Part shown: in pieces, positions 1 to 8,536 of the stretch
Layout: each line of letters begins with the position of its first letter
Numbering within the stretch: the first letter of the stretch is position 1
DNA from: Gordonia liuliyuniae
GTDB lineage: Bacteria; Actinomycetota; Actinomycetes; Mycobacteriales; Mycobacteriaceae
Reading direction: 5' to 3'
Assembly: GCF_021739025.1 (NCBI RefSeq)
Contig: NZ_JAKKOT010000006.1
Location: 310,001 to 374,000 of the forward strand
DNA: 64,000 nucleotides
The notes under the pieces: generated by a model
The model's input: the letters and a program-made list of their open reading frames with translations, nothing else
The model's database searches: none
What the model was told of the DNA's origin: nothing
Program-made: the position numbers and the translations under genes

Positions 1-1535
1 CGACGCTCAACGTCACGTTGTGGGAGGAGCTGCTCGAACTCGGAGTGGTCGACGAACAGCTCGCCGAGTGGAAGTCTCGTCTCACCGCGCTCGCGACCGC
101 GAAACCGCCCACCCCGATCACCCCGCCGAGCGACCTGAACGCCGACCTGCGCGGCTACCAGCGCGACGGCCTCGACTGGCTCACCTTCTTGTGGGACAAC
201 GGACTCGGCGGCATCCTCGCCGACGACATGGGTCTGGGTAAGACATTGCAGACCCTCGCCCTGTTCCAGCACGTCATCGACGACGACCCGGACGCCCGCT
301 TCCTGGTGGTCGCGCCGACCTCGGTCGTCGGGAACTGGGCGGCCGAAGTCCGGCGCTTCGTTCCCGGACTGCAGGTCGTGACCGTCCCGTCCACCGAGAA
401 ACGTGCAGGCCGCGCCCTCACCGAGCAGGTCGGCGACGCGCAGATCGTCGTCACCTCGTATGCGCTGCTGCGGATCGACTACAGCGTGTTCGCCGAACTG
501 GCGTGGTCGGGGATGGTGCTCGACGAAGCGCAGTTCGTGAAGAACCACGCGTCGAAAACCCATCAGGCGGCGCGACGTCTGCCCGCACGGTTCAAACTCG
601 CGATCACCGGTACGCCGCTGGAGAATCGGGTGATGGAATTGTGGTCGCTGGTGTCGATCGTCGCACCGGGCCTCTACAGTTCGCCGAGAACGTTCAAAGA
701 ACATTTCGCCGACCCGATAGAGAAGGGCGAGGAACCCGAACGACTTGATGTCCTTCGACGACGTCTGCGTCCGATCATGTTGCGCCGCACCAAGGGACAA
801 GTCCTCGCGGATCTGCCCGCAAAACAGGAGCAGTTGCTTCCCCTCGACCTCGGCGCCGAACACCGCAAGGTCTACGACCGATTCCTCGCCCGCGAACGCC
901 AAAAGATGCTCGGCCTCCTCGACGACTGGGAAGGCAACCAGATCAGGATCCTGCGGGCGCTGACCCAACTCCGCCAACTCAGCCTGCACCCGGGGTTGGT
1001 CGACGAACAACATGCGGCGCTCGAGTCGACGAAGATCACCTATCTGGCCGAACAGATACCGACCCTGACCGCCGAAGGCCACAGCGCACTGATCTTCTCC
1101 AGCTTCACCGGATTCCTGCGACTCGTCGCCGCTCGGTTCCAGCGCGACGGAATCGAGTACAGCTACCTGGACGGCACCATGTCCGCGACCAAGCGCGCCG
1201 AACAGATCGAGCAGTTCATGGCCGGTGACACCGGCGCGTTCCTGATCAGTCTGAAGGCGGGCGGTTTCGGCCTCAACCTGACGGCAGCCGACTACTGCTT
1301 CATGACCGACCCGTGGTGGAATCCGGCGGCCGAAGCACAGGCCGTCGACCGCGCCCACCGTATCGGCCAGCAGCGCGCCGTGACCGTCTACCGCATGGTG
1401 TCGACCGGCACCGTCGAAGAGAAGGTCGTCGACCTGCAGAACCGCAAGCGCGAACTGTTCGATGCACTAATCGACGACGGCGCGGCCTTCTCCGGAAAGA
1501 TCACCGTCGCCGACGTGCGCGGCCTGTTGGAGTGA
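1..1535 (+). CDS. SNF2-family DNA-dependent ATPase/helicase, C-terminal part (5' end outside window)
   Basis: The frame is open from the first bases of the window, so the gene starts upstream and only its last ~510 residues are here. The whole SNF2 motor is visible: motif I DDMGLGKT, the DEAQ box (motif II), the LTGTPLEN-type motif III region, and in lobe 2 SLKAGGFGLNLTAAD (motif V) followed by DPWWNPAAEAQAVDRAHRIG (motif VI). Such proteins use ATP to translocate on or remodel DNA-protein complexes. Bacterial members of this class usually carry a long N-terminal extension, often with a SWIM zinc finger, which would lie outside the window. It ends 58 bp before the next gene on the same strand, to which it has no obvious functional link. 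The family is certain; the cellular role is not known from sequence. Confidence 0.93.
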   Translation, partial: TLNVTLWEELLELGVVDEQLAEWKSRLTALATAKPPTPITPPSDLNADLRGYQRDGLDWLTFLWDNGLGGILADDMGLGKTLQTLALFQHVIDDDPDARFLVVAPTSVVGNWAAEVRRFVPGLQVVTVPSTEKRAGRALTEQVGDAQIVVTSYALLRIDYSVFAELAWSGMVLDEAQFVKNHASKTHQAARRLPARFKLAITGTPLENRVMELWSLVSIVAPGLYSSPRTFKEHFADPIEKGEEPERLDVLRRRLRPIMLRRTKGQVLADLPAKQEQLLPLDLGAEHRKVYDRFLARERQKMLGLLDDWEGNQIRILRALTQLRQLSLHPGLVDEQHAALESTKITYLAEQIPTLTAEGHSALIFSSFTGFLRLVAARFQRDGIEYSYLDGTMSATKRAEQIEQFMAGDTGAFLISLKAGGFGLNLTAADYCFMTDPWWNPAAEAQAVDRAHRIGQQRAVTVYRMVSTGTVEEKVVDLQNRKRELFDALIDDGAAFSGKITVADVRGLLE

Positions 1536-1593
1536 CCCGGCGGTTCAAGCGAGCGCGTGTTGGCGCGGCGAAGGCGGCGTACCTTTGGATGCC

Positions 1594-3327
1594 ATGAGCT
1601 ACACCGTCGCTGACCTCATCGTCGAGACCATCGAAGCCGCCGGAGTGCAACGGGTCTACGGCATCCCCGGAGACTCACTCAACGGGTTCACCGATTCACT
1701 GCGCGAACATCCGCGCGTCGGCTGGCAGCACGTCCGCCACGAGGAGGCGGCCGCGTTCGCGGCGTCGGCCGAAGCCTCGATGACCGATTCGCTCGCAGTG
1801 TGCGCGGGCAGCTGCGGGCCCGGCAACCTCCACCTGATCAACGGCCTGTACGACGCACACCGTTCCCGGGTACCGGTACTCGCGATCGCCGCGCAGGTCC
1901 CCGGAGCGGTGGTCGGCACCGGATACTTCCAGGAGACGCACCCGGAGAGCATCTTCGCCGAATGCAGCGCGTACTGCGAGACCGTCAACACCGTCGACCA
2001 ACTGCCGTACGTCCTCGATATCGCGATCCGCACCGCCGTCGAGCAGCGCGGCGTATCGGTCCTGGTGATCCCCGGAGAACTGTTCCTCACCGAGTTCGAG
2101 CGACCGGACCGTGTCGCACGGATCCGTGCCGCCCAGTCGGTGGTCCGGCCGAGCGAGGAGTCGCTGGCGATCGCGGCCGCGCAACTCAACGAATGCGACC
2201 GTGTCACGATTCTCGCGGGCGCAGGCGTGCAGGGCGCCCACGACGAGCTCGTCGCTTTCGCCGACGCGCTACAGGCGCCGATCGTCCACGCCCTGCGCGG
2301 CAAGGAGTTCGTCGAGTACGACAACCCGTACGACGTCGGGATGACCGGGTTGCTGGGCTTCTCCTCCGGCTATCGGGCCGTCGAGCACTGCGACACGCTG
2401 GTCATGGTCGGCACCGACTTCCCGTACTCGCAGTTCCTGCCGTCGGACGCGTATGTCATGCAACTCGACATCCGCGGCAACCAGATCGGCCGACGTACCC
2501 GCGTCGACCTTCCGCTCGTCGGATCTGCTCACGACACGCTGCCCGCACTCACCGCGTTGATCAACCCCGATCGCGATGGCAAGCACGCCTCCAAGTCGCT
2601 CGACCACTACCGCCGCACCCGTGCCTCGCTCGACGACCTGGCCACACCGTCCGACCCCGGCGACCCGGTCCACCCGCAGTATCTGACCAGACTCGTCTCC
2701 GACGCCGCCGACGCCGACGCGGTGTTCGTGCCGGACGTCGGTTCGCCGGTCGTGTGGGCATCCCGCTATCTGAAGATGAACGGACGGCGACGGTTGATCG
2801 GGTCGTTCAGCCACGGCTCGATGGCGAATGCGCTGTCGCAGGCGATCGGTGTGGCGTCGGCCTGCCCCGACCGTCAGGTTGTCGCGCTGGCCGGCGACGG
2901 TGGGCTGTCGATGCTGTTCGGCGAGCTCTTGACCCTCGTCCAGGCGAAACTACCGGTCAAAGTGGTCGTGTACAACAACTCGTCGCTGAACTTCGTCGAA
3001 CTCGAGATGAAGGCGGCGGGCTTCCTCACATTCGGCACCGATCTGGAGAACCCCGACTTCGCGCGCGTCGCCGACGCCATCGGGGTCCGAGGCTTCCGCG
3101 CGATCGACTCGCAAGATCTGGCGCAGACCGTCGAGGACTTCCTCGCCTACGACGGTCCCGCGCTCCTCGATGTGCGAACGGCCCGGCAGGAGTTGTCGAT
3201 TCCGCCGTCGATCTCCGCCGCCCAGGCGAAGGGCTTCGCCCTCTACGCGTTGCGAACTGTCATGTCCGGTCGCGGCGACGAACTCCTCGACCTCGCCGAG
3301 ACCAACCTGCTCAAGCGTCTGTTCTGA
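1594..3327 (+). CDS. poxB: Thiamine-diphosphate-dependent pyruvate oxidase/dehydrogenase (quinone) type enzyme
   Basis: 577-aa protein of the TPP/acetohydroxyacid synthase superfamily. The N-terminal Pyr domain has GIPGDS and the activating glutamate in RHEEAAAF. A central cofactor-binding domain follows. The C-terminal PP domain has GDGGLSMLFGELLTLVQ and then VVVYNN, the GDG-to-NN motif binding Mg-diphosphate. The overall pattern (YGIPGDSLNG, CGPGNLHLINGLYDA) resembles pyruvate dehydrogenase (quinone)/pyruvate oxidase, which decarboxylates pyruvate to acetate with electron transfer to quinone at the membrane. I chose the ATG at 1594 because family proteins begin like MSYTVADLIVET. An in-frame TTG at 1585 with a purine-rich stretch before it is the alternative. 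Other TPP decarboxylases of this superfamily cannot be excluded without a search. Confidence 0.85.
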   Translation: MSYTVADLIVETIEAAGVQRVYGIPGDSLNGFTDSLREHPRVGWQHVRHEEAAAFAASAEASMTDSLAVCAGSCGPGNLHLINGLYDAHRSRVPVLAIAAQVPGAVVGTGYFQETHPESIFAECSAYCETVNTVDQLPYVLDIAIRTAVEQRGVSVLVIPGELFLTEFERPDRVARIRAAQSVVRPSEESLAIAAAQLNECDRVTILAGAGVQGAHDELVAFADALQAPIVHALRGKEFVEYDNPYDVGMTGLLGFSSGYRAVEHCDTLVMVGTDFPYSQFLPSDAYVMQLDIRGNQIGRRTRVDLPLVGSAHDTLPALTALINPDRDGKHASKSLDHYRRTRASLDDLATPSDPGDPVHPQYLTRLVSDAADADAVFVPDVGSPVVWASRYLKMNGRRRLIGSFSHGSMANALSQAIGVASACPDRQVVALAGDGGLSMLFGELLTLVQAKLPVKVVVYNNSSLNFVELEMKAAGFLTFGTDLENPDFARVADAIGVRGFRAIDSQDLAQTVEDFLAYDGPALLDVRTARQELSIPPSISAAQAKGFALYALRTVMSGRGDELLDLAETNLLKRLF

Positions 3328-3338
3328 GCCAGTCGCGC

Positions 3339-4748
3339 CTACAACTCGCTCAACAGTGCCTTCTTCTGGACCTTTCCCATCGCGTTGCGCGGGAGCTCAT
3401 CGACGACGCGAACTTCGCGGGGACGTTTGTGGGCGGAGAGTTCCGCAGCCACCGCGTCGATGAGGTCGTCGGGCCGAGCAAGGTCGCCGACGACGAACGC
3501 GACGATGCGTTGTCCGAGGTCCGGGTCGGGCACCCCGACGACCGCGGCCTCACGAACACCGGGCTGCGACACCAGCACGTGCTCCACCTCCCCCGCGCCG
3601 ATCCGGTAGCCGCCGGACTTGATCATGTCGACCGACTCTCGGCCCGCGATCCGATGGAATCCGTCGGCGTCGATCGCCGCGATGTCGCCGGTACGGAACC
3701 AGCCGTCGTCGGTCGTCACCTTCGCGGTCGCTTCCACATTGCCGAGGTAGCCGTCGAACACGGTCGGCCCGGTCACCTCGAGTTCGCCGAGCGTCTCGCC
3801 GTCGTGCGGAGCCAGCCGTCCATCCTCACCTCTGATCCGCGTCTGCACACCGGCGATCGGCTCACCGACCCACCCCGGGCGTCGCTCACCGTCCGCGCGG
3901 ATAGACAGCGTGATCACCGTCTCGGTCATTCCGTACCGTTCCACGGGCGCCGTGCCCGTGAGTGCGGTGAGCTTCTCGAACACTGGGACGGGCAGTGGAG
4001 CGCTCCCGGACACCAGGAGCCGGGCAGACGAGAGTGCTCGTGCCGCAGCCGGATCGTCGCATATTCGGCTCCACACGGTCGGCACCCCGAAGTAGAGGCT
4101 CCCGCCGGCTTCGGCGTAAGCGGCTGGTGTCGGGCGCACGGTATGGATCAGCGGCGAGCCGACGCGCAGCGCACCGATCATCCCGAGGACCAGACCGTGC
4201 ACGTGGAAGAGCGGGAGCCCGTGGACCAGCGTATCGTCGGCGGTCCACTCCCAGGCGTCGGCAAGTCCGTCGATGGACGCCGCCAACGCGCGACGCGGGA
4301 GTCGGACACCTTTCGGCTTCCCCGTGGTCCCCGAGGTGTAGACGATCAGGCCGACGGCCGCCTCGTCCGGCTCGTCGAAGACAGCATCGCCGCGCGCCCC
4401 GACATTGATGTCGTGGCGCGCCAAATCCGAGCCGCCGTCGGCGTCGACGTCGGCCGCGCACAGCCACATCTGGGCACCGCTGTCACGCAGGATGTACGCA
4501 CGTTCGGACTCACCGGAATCCGCCGGGACCGGCACAGCGGGCACCCCGGCCAGGAGCGCCCCGACCACGGCGACGACGGTCTCCATGCTCGCGGAACCGT
4601 TGACCGCGACGGCGTCCCGGCCTGCGACGGCCTCCGCGACCACCGAGGCCGCGCCGAGCAGTTCCCGGCGAGTCAGAGCGACCTCGCCGACGCGCACTGC
4701 GTCCCGATCGAGATCGTCGGCGAGCGACGCCAACAGTGGTCCGTACAC
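3339..4748 (-). CDS. AMP-forming acyl-CoA synthetase, MatB/FadD36-like
   Basis: 469-aa adenylate-forming enzyme. The P-loop YTSGTTGKPKG lies about a third of the way in. YGMTET follows, then GWFRTGDIA, and a C-terminal lysine in RNAMGKVQKK that completes adenylation. It activates a carboxylic acid to its CoA thioester; the compact size and C-terminal pattern recall malonyl-CoA synthetase (MatB) and mycobacterial FadD36, but the substrate is inferred only. The start is decided by a ribosome site: GGAGG at 4757-4753 lies 5 nt before the GTG at 4748. A GTG at 4760 overlapping the dgt stop (TAGTG) is also in frame but has no such site. It is the last gene of a minus-strand run behind dgt and the cold-shock gene, converging on poxB. 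Confidence 0.85.
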   Translation of the reverse strand: MYGPLLASLADDLDRDAVRVGEVALTRRELLGAASVVAEAVAGRDAVAVNGSASMETVVAVVGALLAGVPAVPVPADSGESERAYILRDSGAQMWLCAADVDADGGSDLARHDINVGARGDAVFDEPDEAAVGLIVYTSGTTGKPKGVRLPRRALAASIDGLADAWEWTADDTLVHGLPLFHVHGLVLGMIGALRVGSPLIHTVRPTPAAYAEAGGSLYFGVPTVWSRICDDPAAARALSSARLLVSGSAPLPVPVFEKLTALTGTAPVERYGMTETVITLSIRADGERRPGWVGEPIAGVQTRIRGEDGRLAPHDGETLGELEVTGPTVFDGYLGNVEATAKVTTDDGWFRTGDIAAIDADGFHRIAGRESVDMIKSGGYRIGAGEVEHVLVSQPGVREAAVVGVPDPDLGQRIVAFVVGDLARPDDLIDAVAAELSAHKRPREVRVVDELPRNAMGKVQKKALLSEL

Positions 4749-4759
4749 GCGATCCTCCA

Positions 4760-5998
4760 CTAACCCAGGTGTGCCTGCACCTCGGCACTCGATTTGTCCA
4801 AGCGTTCCAGTCGTCCTTCGGTCATGGACGCGATCTGATCGACGACGACGCGCACCTTCTCGTCGTCGTTCTCCGAGCGTTCCCAGCGGGCGACGAAGAA
4901 CGGGTCGAGACCGCCCGGCGACGTCACCAACAGCATTTCGGCGACCCGATGGATGCGTTCGCGCTGACGGTCCTGCCGTGCGCGGTGACGCGGATCGGAG
5001 AAGATGAAGCGCAGCGCGACGGTCTTGAGGACCGCGACCTCGGCGGCCACATCGTCGGGGACAGACAGGTCGGCGTCGTACCGGCATACCGGCCGGTCGT
5101 CGACCACCGCGCGCGTCGACGCGATCGTGGTGGTCGCGAACCGACCGATCAGTTCCGACGTGAGTCGTTTCAGTCGGACGGACGAGTCGAGCGAGCCGTC
5201 GTACTCGCCGAGCGCGACGAAGATGTCCATCTCCGACAGGCGTTGCGCGGCATCGACGAGCGGGGCGGGATCGTCGCCGCCGAAGTACTTCATGCCGAGC
5301 TCTGCGAGCTCGGTCTGGTCGTCACGAGAACCCAACTGGCGCAGATCGATCCGTCCGCCGATCACACCGTCCTCGAGGTCGTGAACGGAGTAGGCGACGT
5401 CGTCGGACCAGTCCATGACCTGTGCCTCGAGGCAGCGGCGGCCCTCAGGGGCGCCGTCGCGCACCCACGCGAGTGCGGGCTCGTCCTCGACGTACGCACC
5501 GTACTTGCTGCCGGGAGCCTGACGCGACCACGGATACTTCAACGTCGAATCGAGTGATGCGCGCGTCAGATTCAAGCCGGCACTCTCGCCGTCCGGCAGC
5601 AGCGCTTTCGGCTCCAGTGCCGTCAAGATCCGCAAGTTCTGGGCGTTGCCCTCGAACCCGCCGTGATCACGCGCGACCTCTTCGAGCGCACGTTCGCCGT
5701 TGTGCCCGTAGGGCGGGTGACCGATGTCGTGGGCGAGCCCGGCCAATTCGACGAGATCCGGGTCGCAGCCCAGACCGACCGCGATACCGCGGCCGATCTG
5801 GCCCACTTCCAACGAATGCGTCAGTCGCGTGCGCGGGTTGTCACCCTCACGCGGACCGACGACCTGCGTCTTATCTGCGAGACGCCGCAGCGCTGCCGAA
5901 TGCAGCACTCGGGCGCGGTCGCGCGAGAAGTCGCTCCGATGCTCGGCGGGTGAATCGGTGTCGGCGAGCTTGCGCCCTTCGACCACCATCCGCTCCAC
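4760..5998 (-). CDS. dgt: Deoxyguanosinetriphosphate triphosphohydrolase-like protein (dGTPase, HD domain)
   Basis: At least 412 aa. The HD-domain metal site is clear: [10 protein letters not shown] gives the first His, and [18 protein letters not shown] gives the HD pair. The dGTPase signature [23 protein letters not shown] precedes it (quoted in parts: [11 protein letters not shown], then [11 protein letters not shown]). Family members hydrolyse dNTPs to nucleosides plus triphosphate and influence dNTP pools. The first canonical start codon is GTG at 5998, but the frame continues upstream with YGAHDVER, which matches the conserved N-terminal Tyr-Asp-Arg block of actinobacterial homologues. 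No ATG, GTG or TTG occurs there before a stop. An ATT at 6028-6026 overlapping the TAA of the upstream cold-shock gene may be the true start. Upstream partner: cold-shock gene; downstream: acyl-CoA synthetase, 1-base overlap of frames. Confidence 0.92.
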   Translation of the reverse strand: MERMVVEGRKLADTDSPAEHRSDFSRDRARVLHSAALRRLADKTQVVGPREGDNPRTRLTHSLEVGQIGRGIAVGLGCDPDLVELAGLAHDIGHPPYGHNGERALEEVARDHGGFEGNAQNLRILTALEPKALLPDGESAGLNLTRASLDSTLKYPWSRQAPGSKYGAYVEDEPALAWVRDGAPEGRRCLEAQVMDWSDDVAYSVHDLEDGVIGGRIDLRQLGSRDDQTELAELGMKYFGGDDPAPLVDAAQRLSEMDIFVALGEYDGSLDSSVRLKRLTSELIGRFATTTIASTRAVVDDRPVCRYDADLSVPDDVAAEVAVLKTVALRFIFSDPRHRARQDRQRERIHRVAEMLLVTSPGGLDPFFVARWERSENDDEKVRVVVDQIASMTEGRLERLDKSSAEVQAHLG

Positions 5999-6023
5999 AT
6001 CGTGGGCGCCGTACGCGGCCGAA

Positions 6024-6521
6024 TTAATCGTTCGACCACCCGCGCGAAGCAGCCAAGTCGAGGATCCGCGAGCGGATCGCGGTGATCTGGCGTGCCGTCA
6101 GGTCCGGCGACGAGTCGAGCAACAGCTCGGTGATCTCGTTCGACAGCGGGCCGCCCGCGTGGCGTGGACGACGCGGCGCACGGTCGTCGCGGGCACCGCG
6201 GTCGTTGCGGTCGAAACGGTCGCGACGATCGCCGCGATCCCGGTCGCCGAACTTGCCGCGGTTGTCGTCGCGGCGATGAGCCCGCTCCGCAGCGGGGTCG
6301 CCCGCCGGAGCCTCCTCGGTCACCTTGACGTTCGTGGCCTTCGAGCCACGGTCGGTGCTCTCGACGTCGAATTCCACGACCGCGCCCGGGCGCAGCAGGT
6401 TCTCGTCGATGCTGATGTCGTTGATGTGCAGGAACACGTCGTCCCCGCCCTCTTCCGGTGCCAGGAACCCGAACCCGCGATTCGAGTCGAAATGCACAAC
6501 CTTGCCGCTGACAGCCACCAC
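6024..6521 (-). CDS. Cold-shock-domain nucleic-acid-binding protein with disordered Arg/Asp-rich tail
   Basis: 165 aa. Residues ~4-67 form a cold-shock domain with RNP1-like [11 protein letters not shown] and RNP2-like DVFLHINDI, the aromatic surface that binds single-stranded RNA or DNA. A low-complexity segment rich in Arg, Asp and Gly (about residues 75-120) follows, probably disordered. A short helical C-terminus ([10 protein letters not shown] to LAASRGW) ends the protein. This is longer than the ~67-aa CspA proteins and resembles the two-part actinobacterial cold-shock proteins. Two consecutive GTG codons (6521, 6518) could serve as start. It probably heads an operon with dgt, whose coding frame overlaps its stop codon. 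Confidence 0.88.
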   Translation of the reverse strand: MVAVSGKVVHFDSNRGFGFLAPEEGGDDVFLHINDISIDENLLRPGAVVEFDVESTDRGSKATNVKVTEEAPAGDPAAERAHRRDDNRGKFGDRDRGDRRDRFDRNDRGARDDRAPRRPRHAGGPLSNEITELLLDSSPDLTARQITAIRSRILDLAASRGWSND

Positions 6522-6673
6522 AAACTCACTCTCTGTCGAACGTCTCCATCACGGACCCCTTGCCCGTGCGACGATCACTGCCGTCTACTATGCCTCATCC
6601 TGGCTCCTGCTCGTAGCCGAAACACATGGCCTAGACGCGGATCACGTTTGGCGATCCGAACGCCGAGCGAGAT

Positions 6674-6714
6674 CCGTGTAAGCACACGTCAGTCCGACGA
6701 CAGCGCCGTGTAAG
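6674..6714 (+). promoter_or_regulatory. Paired CCGTGTAAG repeats upstream of drrA, possible operator/promoter
   Basis: Two copies of CCGTGTAAG lie at 6674-6682 and 6706-6714, 32 bp apart (about three helical turns). The first is part of a 5-4-5 palindrome, CGTGTAAGCACACG (6675-6688). The second overlaps a possible -10 region 21 bp before the drrA ATG. The spacing suggests a regulator binding site, perhaps for the BTAD regulator encoded downstream. No binding evidence is available. Confidence 0.35.
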
Positions 6715-6737
6715 AACCGGGGCGCATCGTCGTCGGC

Positions 6738-7721
6738 ATGACTACGACACTCTCGGCACAGACAGCCGCCGCCAACCAGGGCCCGGCCGCGGATCTCGCG
6801 ATCGACGCACGCGGCCTCGTCAAGCGATTCGGTTCCACGAAAGCGGTCGACGGCGTCGACCTCGCCGTCCCGCCAGGCTCGGTCTACGGCGTCCTCGGCC
6901 CCAACGGCGCGGGCAAGACCACGACGGTCAGCATGCTCGCCACCCTCCTGCGCCCCGACGCAGGCAGCGCGAGCATCTTCGGACACGACGTCGTCCGCGA
7001 GGCCGTGTCCGTGCGTTCGCTGATCGGCGTCACCGGACAGCACGCGTCGGTCGACGAAGACCTCAGCGCTCGACAGAACCTCATGCTCTTCGGGCGCCTC
7101 CTCGGTAAGTCGCGCACCCAATGCCGTTCGCGTGCAGACGAACTCCTGGCCAACTTCGCGCTCGAGGAAGCCGCGGACCGGCCGTTGAAAGAGTTCTCCG
7201 GCGGCATGCGACGGCGCCTCGATCTGGCCGCGAGCCTCATCGACACGCCGCCACTGCTGTTCCTCGACGAGCCGACCACCGGACTCGACCCGCGGACCCG
7301 CGCCCAGATGTGGGAGACGATTCGCACGCTCGTCGCCGACGGCTGCACCGTCCTGCTCACCACCCAGTACCTCGACGAAGCCGACCAGCTCGCCGACCGG
7401 ATCGCCGTCATCGACCGCGGCCGGGTCATCGCCGACGGCACCGCCGACCAACTCAAACAATCGGTCGGAACCAGCACCCTGACCATCACGCCGACCGACC
7501 GCGACCATGCACCCGCGGTAGCCGAACTCGCCGAGGCGGTACTCGGTGAGGTCGCGGTCCTCAGCGCCGAAGCCGCCCGCGTCACCGCACCGTTGCACCG
7601 CCAGGACCTCGTGCCCGATCTCCTCGTCGGGCTCCGCGACCGCGGCATCACCGTCGACGAGATCGCCGTCTCCAAACCGAGTCTGGACGAAGTGTTCCTG
7701 ACCATCACCGGAAAGAACTGA
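6738..7721 (+). CDS. drrA: ABC exporter ATPase, daunorubicin-resistance DrrA family
   Basis: 327 aa. The nucleotide-binding domain spans roughly residues 25-250: Walker A GPNGAGKTTT, Q-loop VTGQ, signature FSGGMRRRLDLA, Walker B LLFLDEPTTGLDPRTR and the H-loop region with LLTTQYLDEADQLA, which is characteristic of the DrrA subfamily (Q in place of the usual H before YLDEAD). The C-terminal ~70 residues form the DrrA extension and end KPSLDEVFLTITG. It energises export of a hydrophobic compound through the permease encoded 2 bp downstream. In mycolate actinomycetes such pairs are linked to drugs or lipids; the substrate here is unknown. GC-rich coding matches its neighbours. Confidence 0.92.
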   Translation: MTTTLSAQTAAANQGPAADLAIDARGLVKRFGSTKAVDGVDLAVPPGSVYGVLGPNGAGKTTTVSMLATLLRPDAGSASIFGHDVVREAVSVRSLIGVTGQHASVDEDLSARQNLMLFGRLLGKSRTQCRSRADELLANFALEEAADRPLKEFSGGMRRRLDLAASLIDTPPLLFLDEPTTGLDPRTRAQMWETIRTLVADGCTVLLTTQYLDEADQLADRIAVIDRGRVIADGTADQLKQSVGTSTLTITPTDRDHAPAVAELAEAVLGEVAVLSAEAARVTAPLHRQDLVPDLLVGLRDRGITVDEIAVSKPSLDEVFLTITGKN

Positions 7722-7723
7722 CC

Positions 7724-8536
7724 ATGACCACCACTCTCATCGCGACCGACACGATCCGCGAACCTCGACGTTCGGTGACTCTCACCGAGACCGTCCGCCA
7801 ATCGTTCTCATTCGGCTACCGCGGCCTCATCAAGATCGCCCGCAACCCCGAACAGCTCTTCGACGTCGTGCTGCAACCGATCATCTTCACGCTGATGTTC
7901 ACCTACATCTTCGGCGGAGCGATCAGCGGCGACATCGCGAGCTATCTGCCGGTGATCATCCCCGGCATCCTCGTCCAGACGGTCATCACGACGTCCATCG
8001 TCACCGGAACGCAACTCCGTGAAGACATGAACAAGGGGGTGTTCGACCGGTTCCGGTCCCTGCCGATCGCTCGGATCAGTCCGCTCGCCGGCGCTCTCCT
8101 GGCCGACGTCGTCCGCTACCTGATCGCCACCGTCATCACCTTCGCGGTCGGTTTCGCGATGGGCTGGCGACCCGAGCCGCTCGGTGTCCTCGGATCGGTC
8201 GTGCTCGTCCTCATCTGCAGCTTCGCCGTGTCGTGGATCTTCGCACTCATGGGCTGCCTGGTGAAGAAGGCCTCCGCCGTGCAAGGCGTCTCGATGTTGA
8301 TCATGTTCCCACTGACGTTCATGTCCAACGCTTTCGTTCCCGTCGACACCATGCCGGGCTGGCTGCAGAGCTTCGTCAACGCGAACCCGATCAGCCATCT
8401 GATCACCGCGATCCGCGAACTGTGCAACGACGGCCACGTCGGCACACACGTCGTGTGGAGCCTGGTGGGCGCAGCAGTCCTGACCGCCGTGTTCGCGCCG
8501 CTCGCGGTCCGTGCCTACATCCGCAACGCCAAGTAG
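7724..8536 (+). CDS. drrB: ABC-2 type permease, DrrB family
   Basis: 270 aa integral membrane protein with about six hydrophobic segments (for example FDVVLQPIIFTLMFTYIFGG and LIATVITFAVGFAMGW) and the ABC-2 pattern GIAISGDI/PGILVQ near the first pair. The C-terminal region has MLIMFPLTFMSNAFVPVDTM, common in DrrB permeases. ATG lies 2 bp after the drrA stop, so the two are cotranscribed and form one exporter. Its last 22 bases overlap the 3' end of the opposite-strand AfsR-like regulator gene, an unusual tail-to-tail overlap. Confidence 0.92.
   Translation: MTTTLIATDTIREPRRSVTLTETVRQSFSFGYRGLIKIARNPEQLFDVVLQPIIFTLMFTYIFGGAISGDIASYLPVIIPGILVQTVITTSIVTGTQLREDMNKGVFDRFRSLPIARISPLAGALLADVVRYLIATVITFAVGFAMGWRPEPLGVLGSVVLVLICSFAVSWIFALMGCLVKKASAVQGVSMLIMFPLTFMSNAFVPVDTMPGWLQSFVNANPISHLITAIRELCNDGHVGTHVVWSLVGAAVLTAVFAPLAVRAYIRNAK

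Noticed and set aside
1800-4763. Very long plus-strand open frame (987 codons) over poxB and the acyl-CoA synthetase
   Set aside because: It is out of frame with the pyruvate oxidase-type gene and antisense to the synthetase; the translation is Arg/Pro-rich without domains, as expected from high-GC shadow frames.
6100-6300. Arg-rich plus-strand frame opposite the cold-shock protein tail
   Set aside because: Mirror of the Arg/Asp-rich tail; no ribosome site.
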